The translations under genes were made by a program, and so were the position numbers. Source: CAYPTB01 sp964413535 (GTDB taxonomy: Bacteria > Planctomycetota > UBA1135 > GCA-002686595). Taken from it: a DNA stretch of 64,000 nucleotides. Positions within the stretch are counted from its first letter, which is position 1; each line of letters begins with the position of its first letter. Below the pieces are notes generated by a model, which was not told where the DNA came from, searched no databases, and saw only the letters and a program-made list of their open reading frames with translations. Below, one piece after another: positions 50,640 to 58,106 of this stretch. Where the stretch lies: positions 62,001 through 126,000 of the forward strand of contig CAYPTB010000004.1 in the NCBI GenBank assembly GCA_964413535.1. The letters are read 5' to 3'.

Positions 50640-51551
50640 TCACTGCTCCGGCTGAGACGACGGCCGGCCCTGGCGTCGAGCGCGAATCTCGCTGGCGGCG
50701 GAACGTCCACTCGGCGTCAGCGCGTAGCCGCGCCGACCGGGGTTCTCGACCAGCTCCGCCTGCTTCAAGCGCGACAGATTCTTGCCGATCGATTTCTCCT
50801 TGAAGGCTCCTTGGAGCGCAATCTCCGTGGTGAGGAGGCGCTTCGTCGCAGACAGGAGGATCACGAGGATCTCCTCGTCGGTCGGATCGAGACGCGCCTT
50901 GGCGCCCGATGCCAGCACGATCTCCCGCCCGTACGCCTTCACCCACGTCCCGGCCTCTCTCCGGTCTTGTGCAGCGAGCGCGAGGAGCCTGTTCTGTAGG
51001 TCGGTGGCCGCGACTCGAAGCTGTTCGGTCACCGTCGTAGGGGCAGCAGCCATTGCCTGCAAGAATGGGCGCGGGAAAGCAGATTGCACAAGGCGTGCGA
51101 CACGAGCGCTCGTCGCGCGCTCGTATGCCAACGTCTCCGGTATACGGACTGTGACGGGATCTAACGATCCTATGGGAAAGATGAGCATGCACGGCAGATC
51201 GTCCTGGCCGATGCCGCAGCGCCCAACAAGCTCTGCCGTCTCGTACTGGATCGCAGACGGAGGTGCGCCGTAGAAGTCCACGACGCGGTTCCACTCGGAT
51301 AACGGGTCCGTGTCGAGCCCGTGCTCTGCGACCGAGCGCTTAAAAGCGGCACTGGCTTGGCGAGGATCCCCCACACCGACGAGGTCGAAGTAGGTTCCCC
51401 ACTCGGCGTTGAACCAGGGCCCGTTGTTGTCGAAAGCGTCACGGAGTGGCTGATGCGCGGGCTCCATGAGGAGCATGCCTCGAGCGAGCGGGCACTCAGC
51501 GGTCAGAGTTGCGCTCTGCGGGGGAAGATGGCTACGTCTTCTTGCTGCCAT
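50640..51551 (-). CDS. Hypothetical protein with C-terminal winged helix
   Basis: Up to 303 residues from 51551, or 275 from the internal ATG 51467 (MEPAHQPLRDAFDNNG). The middle has no recognised motif. The last ~80 residues (DPTDEEILVILLSATKRLLTTEIALQGAFKEKSIGKNLSRLKQAELVENPGRRGYALTPSG) form a clear winged helix-turn-helix with a beta wing. It is probably a regulator of the element. The longer start overlaps the preceding small gene. Confidence 0.65.
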   Translation of the reverse strand: MAARRRSHLPPQSATLTAECPLARGMLLMEPAHQPLRDAFDNNGPWFNAEWGTYFDLVGVGDPRQASAAFKRSVAEHGLDTDPLSEWNRVVDFYGAPPSAIQYETAELVGRCGIGQDDLPCMLIFPIGSLDPVTVRIPETLAYERATSARVARLVQSAFPRPFLQAMAAAPTTVTEQLRVAATDLQNRLLALAAQDRREAGTWVKAYGREIVLASGAKARLDPTDEEILVILLSATKRLLTTEIALQGAFKEKSIGKNLSRLKQAELVENPGRRGYALTPSGRSAASEIRARRQGRPSSQPEQ

Positions 51552-51732
51552 CTTGGGCTCCGGTTGTGTTGACCGACGCTGGTTGCGTTCCGGGTGCTGC
51601 CTTTCCCGCAGAAGCTGCGGGCTTTCCTGTCACGAAGGCTTGAACCTGGTCTGCTGTGGGAAGCTTGCCGTAATTCCTCTCGCCCGTGACGGGAGTCGCC
51701 AGGCGGAGAGTCTGCTTCTTGTCTTGAGTCAT
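51532..51732 (-). CDS. 66-residue hypothetical protein
   Basis: The ATG at 51732 follows AAAGGAAAGC, a good ribosome-binding site. MTQDKKQTLRLATPVTGERNYGKLPTADQVQAFVTGKP is followed by an Ala/Gly/Thr-rich tail ending DGSKKT. No family recognised. Its end overlaps the longest start of the next gene by 20 nt. Confidence 0.55.
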   Translation of the reverse strand: MTQDKKQTLRLATPVTGERNYGKLPTADQVQAFVTGKPAASAGKAAPGTQPASVNTTGAQDGSKKT

Positions 51733-51870
51733 TGCTTTCCTTTCGAGCCTGCGCTCTTGGCTTGGAGTAGAGTGATCGTCCCTGGTCTTGGAAAACGATC
51801 GACTCCGCGTCAAGTCCCCACTTGGAACCTGGAAGCCCTTGGGAGTGACCGACGACGGGGGATGTCAGGC

Positions 51871-52506
51871 TCACGCGGCCTGGGTGTGCTCGTCGTCCAC
51901 GATTCGATCGAGGAAGGGCTGCAGCCACGAAGGAGCTAGGCGTCGCATGCCCTGGAGAGCGCTGCGGTCGCTATCGGTCAGGATCGCGCGCAGACGATCG
52001 ATCGCGGAATTGCCGACGCCGTCGCGCCCGAGGAAGCGCAAGGCACGGAGCGCCAGGCCAGCCATCGTGTTACCGCCCGCCATGCGGGATGGCGCGGCGT
52101 GCCTGAACCAGATCGTCAGCGTGCCGACAGACAACTTCCGCGAAGTGCCGTTGGTCAGGTAGACCGGGCGGGCGGGAACCTGTGTCGAGAGGCGGAGGCT
52201 GTTCGCCGCGGCCGCGCCCGACACCACGATGGTCTCGCCGGTGGAACGCCGGACCGCCGCGACGACGTCGTCGATGGACGGCGTAAGGGGCCCCAGGCGC
52301 TCGTGGACCTTCGGATAGTCGTAGAGGCCCCGGCCGAGCGGGCGGATTACCTGGATCTTCGTCAGTCGGTGGAGGGCAGTGTCCACGGCGCCGCGCTGGC
52401 CGAGATCCAGGAAGTCCTTGGGCACGAAGACGCGACCGCGCCCCCAGCGCTTGATCCGGGCGAGGGCCTGGGTAGCGACGGATCCTCGTTGGGCGCGGCC
52501 GGTCAT
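51871..52506 (-). CDS. DUF6088/AbiEi-like protein
   Basis: 211 residues. The N-terminal winged helix (ATQALARIKRWGRGRVFVPKDFLDLGQRGAVDTALHRLTKIQVIRPLGRGLYDYP) and a following nucleotidyltransferase-antitoxin-like region (TIVVSGAAAANSLRLSTQVPARPVYLTNGTSRKL) match DUF6088, a family related to AbiEi antitoxins. No toxin gene of the AbiEii type lies next to it, so it is either an orphan antitoxin or a regulator. The AT-rich spacer just upstream (52507-52550) probably contains its promoter. Confidence 0.8.
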   Translation of the reverse strand: MTGRAQRGSVATQALARIKRWGRGRVFVPKDFLDLGQRGAVDTALHRLTKIQVIRPLGRGLYDYPKVHERLGPLTPSIDDVVAAVRRSTGETIVVSGAAAANSLRLSTQVPARPVYLTNGTSRKLSVGTLTIWFRHAAPSRMAGGNTMAGLALRALRFLGRDGVGNSAIDRLRAILTDSDRSALQGMRRLAPSWLQPFLDRIVDDEHTQAA

Positions 52507-52628
52507 TGTGTAAGAAACTATGGCCTATATTTCGTGCTGCCAAGGGTGGAACCTGAGGAATCCCCGACCGGACGGAGCCCGCCAGGGCGCCCCCTCGGGC
52601 CCCTCGCCTGGATCTGGCCGGCAACGCG

Positions 52629-53504
52629 CTACCCCGCGACGACAGCCCGCAGCCGCTCCCGGCCCACGGTCGCGTAGATGGCGGTGGAGGAGATGCTGAC
52701 GTGCCCGAGCGCCTCTCTGGTGAGCAAGAGGTCGCCCGTCTTCGCGTGAATCCGGCAGGCGAAACTGTGGCGGAGGGCGTGCGGCGACACGACGCGAACT
52801 CCGGCGCGCTTGCACCAGGCTGCGAGTCGACGTGCGACATGCCGCGAGGTCAGGTGAGCATCTGCCTGGCCGACGAACAGATTGCCTGAGCTCCGGTTGG
52901 CGATGTGATCCCGGAGTAGCGCCACGACGCTGTCCGAAAGAAAGATGCTGCGCTCGCGCCGGTTCTTCTCCCTGCGCAAGCGAAGCTCTCCGGCGCCGAG
53001 GTCGACGTCTTCGATGAGGGTCGCAAGAGTGGATCCGATGCGCGCGCCGGTTGCCAGCAGGAAGGTGAACAGGAGCCTGTCGCGACGTTCGGCATCCGTC
53101 TTCGCTTCTCGCAACGTGGCGAGCAACCGCTCCTGATCCGCGTCGCTCAGCCCCCGAGGTGGAGGGGTGGTGCACAACGCACGACGCAGGAGTCTTGCGG
53201 GGTTCGTCGAGGCGTAGGCCGCGGCGTGAGAGAAGGAGAAGAACGCGCGCAGGCTCGACCGCAGCGCGTTCGCGGACGTGGCCTTGCGCACCGTTCCGTG
53301 TCTCGTAAGCCGCACCCGGTCGGACGCGATGAACGCCGCGACGTCTTCGTGCCGGATCTGCTCGACTTCGCTGCTCCTCTCCGTCCCAGAGAGCCAGACG
53401 GCGAGGAGCGTCACGTGCCTCCGCGCCTGGACAATGGTGTGCTCGCTGCGACCGTCGGCTTCGAGCTGCGTTGTGTACGCGGTCAAGGCTTTCTCGATTC
53501 GCAT
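52629..53504 (-). CDS. Tyrosine recombinase (XerC-like integrase)
   Basis: 291 residues. The N-terminal SAM-like core-binding domain (RSEHTIVQARRHVTLLAVWL...SSLRAFFSFSHAAAYASTNPARLLRR) is followed by the catalytic domain with Arg in ATGARIGSTL (~154), Lys in RREKNRRERSI, H-x-x-R in SPHALRHSFACRIH (~243), His in LGHVSISSTAIYA and the nucleophile Tyr in the same block. All catalytic positions are present, so it looks active. It lies between the DUF6088 gene and the terminase genes, and could drive integration of the phage-like element. Confidence 0.92.
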   Translation of the reverse strand: MRIEKALTAYTTQLEADGRSEHTIVQARRHVTLLAVWLSGTERSSEVEQIRHEDVAAFIASDRVRLTRHGTVRKATSANALRSSLRAFFSFSHAAAYASTNPARLLRRALCTTPPPRGLSDADQERLLATLREAKTDAERRDRLLFTFLLATGARIGSTLATLIEDVDLGAGELRLRREKNRRERSIFLSDSVVALLRDHIANRSSGNLFVGQADAHLTSRHVARRLAAWCKRAGVRVVSPHALRHSFACRIHAKTGDLLLTREALGHVSISSTAIYATVGRERLRAVVAG

Positions 53505-53610
53505 TCCGGTTTCCTCTGCCTAAGGCGCACCATCGCGCCGCCACGACGAGGCCTCGGAATGGGACGGAAGGGAAGCCAGGGCGGGCAAAAACCGACGCCC
53601 AACGCGCAGT

Positions 53611-54909
53611 TCAGCGCCAGGCCGGGCGACGGCGGCGGATGATGGTCGCGGCAGGCTGGGGGCGTGCCTTCAAGTGCCACGCGGCGAGGGCGAGCGAGAT
53701 CACAGTGTCGTCGTGAATCCCTGGAGGCGCGCTCGTTCTCACGTTCCCCTGATCGGTGACCGCGTACTGGAACGCTTCGAGCTCGTCGACCAGATCAGGG
53801 AAGATCTCCGGGCGCGGCAGTACGATCTCGCGCCTCTCCAACATCAGCGCCAGGTTGTCGATCAGCGCGCTCTTCGATCGCGCCGTGAACGGGTATGGCG
53901 TCACCCAGCAGTCGGCAAGCCGCAAGCTCTCGAAGACCGGCTCGCCCGCGCCCGTCGAGTCGACCAAAATCGCGGCGCCGTTGTAGCGGTTCGCCGCCGC
54001 CTTGATCCGGCTGACCTGGAGATTCCAGTCGAGACGATGGAAGCGGTCCACGAACACGACCTCGCGATTCACGTTCAAGATCGTCAGGACCGTGAAGTCC
54101 TCGACCTTCGCCAGGTCCAAGCCGGCCCAGTAGCCCTTGCCTTCGATGGGTTCCTGCCACTCGCCCGTTGCGCACTCGCGCACGTTGCGGAACACGGCGC
54201 CGCTGCCTTCGAGGAACTCGGCCTCGTACTCCTGACGAAACACCCGCTCTGGCAAACGATCGCGTTCGGCTTCGATGAGCGATGCGTCGAGGTGAGGGTT
54301 CGTGCGTGACGGAAAATTCCACGACGCATACGCGGGATCCTCTCCACGTTGGCCACGCCTCCAGAGTTCGTACAGGTATCCTTTTCCACGCGGGGTACTG
54401 ATGAGCAGCGCCCATCCGCGCTTGTCGATCAATCGCTGCGAGATGTGTCCCTCCCAGATCTTGGGATGCAGCCTCGCCGCCTCATCGATCACAACCCAAT
54501 TGAGTCCTTCGCCTAGAAGAGATACTGGATTGTCGGCGCTCTTTCCGCGGATCTCCGACAGTCCTCCTCCGAGATTGCGGATGACCAGACGCTTCTCTGA
54601 CTCTTTCAGAACGATGATTCTGTGCTTTAGATGTTTAGCAACAACGTAGACAATTTCCCGATACACGCGGTCCGCAAGGTCATAGGTCGGCGCTACCACC
54701 CACCCGATGGACCGTTCCCTAGGTTCAAGCGCGGCGGCGAGCGCTTCCATTGCCGCGCAAACGGTTTTACCGGAGCGGACGCCTGCCGCTAGCACTCTTC
54801 GAGACGCCGTCGATCTGTGCACGGCGACCTGCCCGGGGTGCGGCTTATAGCCGAGCATCCGAAAGAGCTGAGGCTTACGCAGCCGGGTCGGCGTGTTCTT
54901 CTCGATCAT
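53611..54909 (-). CDS. Phage terminase large subunit
   Basis: 432 residues from ATG 54909. ATPase: Walker A AAGVRSGKTVCAAMEA (~41-56), Walker B LNWVVIDEAARL, and a motif III-like LISTPRGKGYLYELW. Nuclease: YWAGLDLAKVEDFTVLTIL (first Asp), AAILVDSTGAGEPVF (second) and a third acidic site in GIHDDTVISLALA. This is the packaging motor of tailed phages. The gene overlaps the small-subunit gene by 35 nt. Unusually, no portal gene follows; the next gene downstream is an integrase. Confidence 0.92.
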   Translation of the reverse strand: MIEKNTPTRLRKPQLFRMLGYKPHPGQVAVHRSTASRRVLAAGVRSGKTVCAAMEALAAALEPRERSIGWVVAPTYDLADRVYREIVYVVAKHLKHRIIVLKESEKRLVIRNLGGGLSEIRGKSADNPVSLLGEGLNWVVIDEAARLHPKIWEGHISQRLIDKRGWALLISTPRGKGYLYELWRRGQRGEDPAYASWNFPSRTNPHLDASLIEAERDRLPERVFRQEYEAEFLEGSGAVFRNVRECATGEWQEPIEGKGYWAGLDLAKVEDFTVLTILNVNREVVFVDRFHRLDWNLQVSRIKAAANRYNGAAILVDSTGAGEPVFESLRLADCWVTPYPFTARSKSALIDNLALMLERREIVLPRPEIFPDLVDELEAFQYAVTDQGNVRTSAPPGIHDDTVISLALAAWHLKARPQPAATIIRRRRPAWR

Positions 54910-55372
54910 CCTCGAACTCGCTCCAGTCCTCCTCTGCGGTGTCGCGGTCACCCACGACGAGAAGCTCGCGGATCTCGCGCTTGGTGACCTCCTCGACGGA
55001 TGCGTTCCGCTCGGTCGGCTCGCCGAGCAGCAGAAGCTCGTGCTTCCACGCGATCGAGAGCGCCGCGCCCGCGCGGATCCCGCGCTCCGCCGGCAGGTCA
55101 CGCAGTGCTTCGAGCGCCTTCGCTTGCAACGCACGGGCCCCCTTGAGCTGGCGCTCGCGCACGAGCTCGAGTTCCTTCACGGCGTGCTTCTCGAACTGCT
55201 CGCGCGCGGTCTTGTCGAGCTCTTCGAGGCGCGCCTGCCAGCCTTCGTCGCGCGCGCGGTTCGAGACGGTGCTCTTGCAGACGCGGAAGTGGTCGGCGAC
55301 AGCCTGGTAGCTTCGGCCCGTGCCGAGAGAGACGTAGTGCTGGAAGGCTTCGAGAGGGAGCTTGCGGGCCAT
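54875..55372 (-). CDS. Phage terminase small subunit-like protein
   Basis: 165 residues from ATG 55372. An N-terminal HTH (LEAFQHYVSLGTGRSYQAVADHFRVCKSTVSNRARDEGW) is followed by a long charged helix (LEELDKTAREQFEKHAVKELELVRERQLKGARALQAKALEALRDL) and an acidic C-terminus. This layout, directly before and overlapping a terminase large subunit gene, is typical of TerS. It recognises pac/cos DNA. A frame continuing upstream is shadow of the methylase gene. Confidence 0.82.
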   Translation of the reverse strand: MARKLPLEAFQHYVSLGTGRSYQAVADHFRVCKSTVSNRARDEGWQARLEELDKTAREQFEKHAVKELELVRERQLKGARALQAKALEALRDLPAERGIRAGAALSIAWKHELLLLGEPTERNASVEEVTKREIRELLVVGDRDTAEEDWSEFEDDREEHADPAA

Positions 55373-55374
55373 GC

Positions 55375-56769
55375 TCAGACCTCCGGCGCCTCCGCGGCAC
55401 GCTCGTCGCGGATCTCGGCGAAGGTGCGCCCGTCGCCGTCGAGGGTGGCGGACTTGCCGGTTAGCTTCTCCATGCGCATGACGATCACGTCGGTGTAGAG
55501 CGGGTCCAGTTCGAGCAGGTAGGCGTTGCGGCCCGTCTGCTCGGCTCCTGCTGCGGTCGAACCCGATCCACCGAAAAGGTCGAGCACGTTCTCGCCCTTG
55601 CGCGAGCTGTACTGCATCGCACGCGCGGCAAGCTCGACGGGCTTCTCCGTTAAATGGACCGAGTGAGCGTGGTGGAGCTTCTTCACCGACCACACGTCGG
55701 GCACGTTGTTCGGACCGTAGAACTGGTGCGCAGCGCCTTCCCTCCAACCATAGAATGCGAGCTCGAAGTTACCCATGAAATCCTTGCGCGTGAGCACGGG
55801 GTGTTCCTTCACCCACACGATGCCCTGCGAGAAGTAGAGGCCCGACTCCGCGAGTGCAGATGGGTAGTTGCCGAGATTGGCGTAGCCGCCCCACACGTAG
55901 AACCCGCGTCCTGGCAGCAGCACGCGTGCCGCGTTGCCGAACCACGCGCGCAGCATCACGTCGAATGACTCGGCCGACACGAAGTCGTTCTGGAGCGGGC
56001 GGTCCTTCGGGCGCAGTTTCTTGGACGTGGGCTTCGACTTCTCTGGGTGTCGCGCAAGGTCGAGCTTCTGGTGATGCGTCTGCTTCGTAGGCGCAAACGA
56101 ACTCAAGCCCGCGGAGATTGCGTTGTTGCTCCTCGGTTCGACGCGAACGTTGTAAACAGGATCCGTGTTCAGCAGATGGATCGGCTGGCCGTTCACGAGC
56201 CGGTCTACGTCCTCTGTCGACCCGCTGTCGCCGCACAGGAGCCGATGTCGCCCGAGGATCCAGAGGTCGCCGAGCCGCGACGTCGCAGCGTCCGGCGGCT
56301 CCGGAACCTCGTCCTCTTCGATCTCGCCGAGCCCGGCCTCCTGTTCGAGCTGCGCCAGGATGTCGTCGATGTCGCCGCCGCTGAAGCCGACGCCGTCGAG
56401 CGCGTCCTCGGCACGCAGCGATTCGAGTAGCTGCCCGAGGGCCGACAGGTCCCACTCCGCGAGCTCGCCCGTCCTGTTCAGGGCGATCCCCAGTGCCGTG
56501 GCCGTGAGGTCGTCGACGTCGACCTCGACCACGTCGCACTCGGTCCACCCGAGCGAGCGCATGGCCACGACGCGGCCGTTGCCGCCGATCACGCGTCCGG
56601 TGGCCTTGTGGACGATGAGCGGTTCGGCCTGTCCGAAGCGCTGGAGACTTCCTCGGATAGCCTCCAGGTTCTGCTCGCCGTGCTGACGAGCGTTCGCGGG
56701 ATCGAGGTGGAGGCTATCGATCGCGACGCGACGGATCGTCAGGTGCGCGGGTGCGGTCTCGGTGGCCAA
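55375..56769 (-). CDS. ParB-domain DNA methyltransferase with altered catalytic motif
   Basis: 464 residues starting at TTG 56769, with GGAGGAGC upstream. Residues ~10-100 are a ParB-like nuclease/CTPase-type domain (IDSLHLDPANARQHGEQNLEAIRGSLQRFGQAEPLIV...GNGRVVAMRSLGW). The rest is an N4/N6 amino-methyltransferase of the phage type (LWILGRHRLLCGDSGSTEDVDRL, FYVWGGYANLGNYP, LDLFGGSGSTAAGAEQTGR). Motif IV reads N-T-D-P-V-Y where D-P-P-Y is expected, a Pro to Val change. Phage ParB-methylases of this order are often next to terminases, as here (2 nt from TerS), and may protect DNA from host restriction. Confidence 0.88.
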   Translation of the reverse strand: MATETAPAHLTIRRVAIDSLHLDPANARQHGEQNLEAIRGSLQRFGQAEPLIVHKATGRVIGGNGRVVAMRSLGWTECDVVEVDVDDLTATALGIALNRTGELAEWDLSALGQLLESLRAEDALDGVGFSGGDIDDILAQLEQEAGLGEIEEDEVPEPPDAATSRLGDLWILGRHRLLCGDSGSTEDVDRLVNGQPIHLLNTDPVYNVRVEPRSNNAISAGLSSFAPTKQTHHQKLDLARHPEKSKPTSKKLRPKDRPLQNDFVSAESFDVMLRAWFGNAARVLLPGRGFYVWGGYANLGNYPSALAESGLYFSQGIVWVKEHPVLTRKDFMGNFELAFYGWREGAAHQFYGPNNVPDVWSVKKLHHAHSVHLTEKPVELAARAMQYSSRKGENVLDLFGGSGSTAAGAEQTGRNAYLLELDPLYTDVIVMRMEKLTGKSATLDGDGRTFAEIRDERAAEAPEV

Positions 56770-56820
56770 GTCGGTGCTCCTCCGGCGCGCGGCCGGTCAG
56801 GGGAGGGCGGTCCGACTTGG
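56766..56820. promoter_or_regulatory. Inverted repeat spanning the start of the ParB-methylase gene
   Basis: CCAAGTCGG (56766-56774) and CCGACTTGG (56812-56820) are perfect 9-bp arms separated by 37 nt. One arm covers the TTG start codon and the loop contains the GGAGGAGC ribosome-binding site. It could be an autoregulatory RNA fold or a protein operator. Confidence 0.45.
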
Positions 56821-57092
56821 AATTGGGGATTGGAACTACTGGACCGCGGAGAGGTGTGAGGTGCTCTCTCCTATAGCAGCGGTGCAGGTGCGGTGCAACG
56901 CCTGTGCAGGTCGCTTAGGCGGCGCCCACGGCAAAGCGGACGACAAGGCATCTCACGGCTGGGGGCGTGACGCCAAGCCAAACCGAATCGTCCTGCGGCG
57001 CGGGAGTATGCTCCTCGGGTATGTCCTGATACTCCCCTCCCCACCCCCTCCGACATTCGTCGACCGAGTTGTCCTAGCTTGTTACGCCTCGG
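56821..57092. other. Intergenic region at the edge of the phage-like element
   Basis: No ORF with coding character. GGGAGTAT (57002-57009) and ATACTCCC (57029-57036) form a perfect 8-bp inverted repeat 57 nt after the stop of the WD40 gene, a candidate terminator without a U tract. The right boundary of the mobile region may fall here, but I see no att duplication. Confidence 0.4.
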
Positions 57093-58106
57093 TCACGGAA
57101 GGTCAAGGATCATCAGTACTCCGCCACCAGCTCCCAGCACAACGCGCCGCGCTTTGGCCGAAAACGCTGAAGCTGAGACGACCCCCAGGTCACTCGTGTC
57201 GACCTTTGACTCGATCGCGTCGGAGTCAGCACGACATAGCACGAACGCGTCCAAGCTCCCAAAACCGACAACCCAGTTGGAATCTCCGCTCTCAGGAAGC
57301 ACTAGGCAAGTTATTCCGGGTCGCATGTAATTCTCAGCGAGCGCCGCGCCGTTTTCAGAGCAGTCGAAGACGGCAGCGTCTTGGTTGCCCGAGGCGATAA
57401 AACGCCCTCCGTCCTCGTTGAACTCGATGTCCAGCACATTCCCGGACAGGGATCCCGCTTCATGAATCTTGCCTTCACGTAAGTCGACGATTTGAAGCTT
57501 TCCGTCGAGATATCCGGCGGCAAGCCACGCGCCGTCCGGCGACAGAGCTGCCGCATTCAGATCTTCACGCAGAGAAGCAAGCTTGTCTTTGCGCTTTCCT
57601 TGTCGCGCATCCCATCTGCCTACGGCGCCAGACTGGTCCGCGACGATCAAAGAGGAGTCTCCGTCAAAGGCGACGAGCTTTACATCCTCGTTGCCGACAC
57701 GGAACTGCTTGATCGCCTGTTCTTTCTTGACGTCGATCACTGTGACCCAGCCCGCGCTGCCGCCCGAAGCTGCGATTTCGGAATTCTCTGACAGCGCAAC
57801 CGAGAACGTGTGTTGTCTCTTGGTACGAACCTCCGCGATCTGCTTCTTCTCTCGTAGATCCCAAACCTCGAGGACTTGGCCACCGCCGGCCGTCGCGAGA
57901 AAACGGCCATCAGTTGAGAGAGCTAGGTCATAGACGACACTTCCGTCCTGGAGCCTCACATCCGACTCTTGCACCTGCCGAGATCCATAAGCCGAGTTGA
58001 ATGAGTCCAACCAGTCGGATTCCGGACTCGCGAAGATTGCGAGGAATGCGACAGACGCCGTCACAGGCGTCACTCGAGAAACGAGGCCATAGGTATGTGC
58101 TTTCAT
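57093..58106 (-). CDS. Secreted or membrane-anchored WD40 repeat protein
   Basis: 337 residues from ATG 58106, which overlaps the kinase stop as ATGA. A hydrophobic N-terminus (VSRVTPVTASVAFLAIFASP) could be a signal peptide. At least five WD40-like units follow: SVVYDLALSTDGRFLATAGGGQVLEVWDL, TFSVALSENSEIAASGGSAGWVTVIDV, VKLVAFDGDSSLIVADQSGAVGRWDA, LNAAALSPDGAWLAAGYLDGKLQIVDL and VLDIEFNEDGGRFIASG. The adjacent kinase also ends in WD40-like repeats, so this may be a second propeller that works with it, or the split-off end of a once longer kinase. Confidence 0.75.
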   Translation of the reverse strand: MKAHTYGLVSRVTPVTASVAFLAIFASPESDWLDSFNSAYGSRQVQESDVRLQDGSVVYDLALSTDGRFLATAGGGQVLEVWDLREKKQIAEVRTKRQHTFSVALSENSEIAASGGSAGWVTVIDVKKEQAIKQFRVGNEDVKLVAFDGDSSLIVADQSGAVGRWDARQGKRKDKLASLREDLNAAALSPDGAWLAAGYLDGKLQIVDLREGKIHEAGSLSGNVLDIEFNEDGGRFIASGNQDAAVFDCSENGAALAENYMRPGITCLVLPESGDSNWVVGFGSLDAFVLCRADSDAIESKVDTSDLGVVSASAFSAKARRVVLGAGGGVLMILDLP

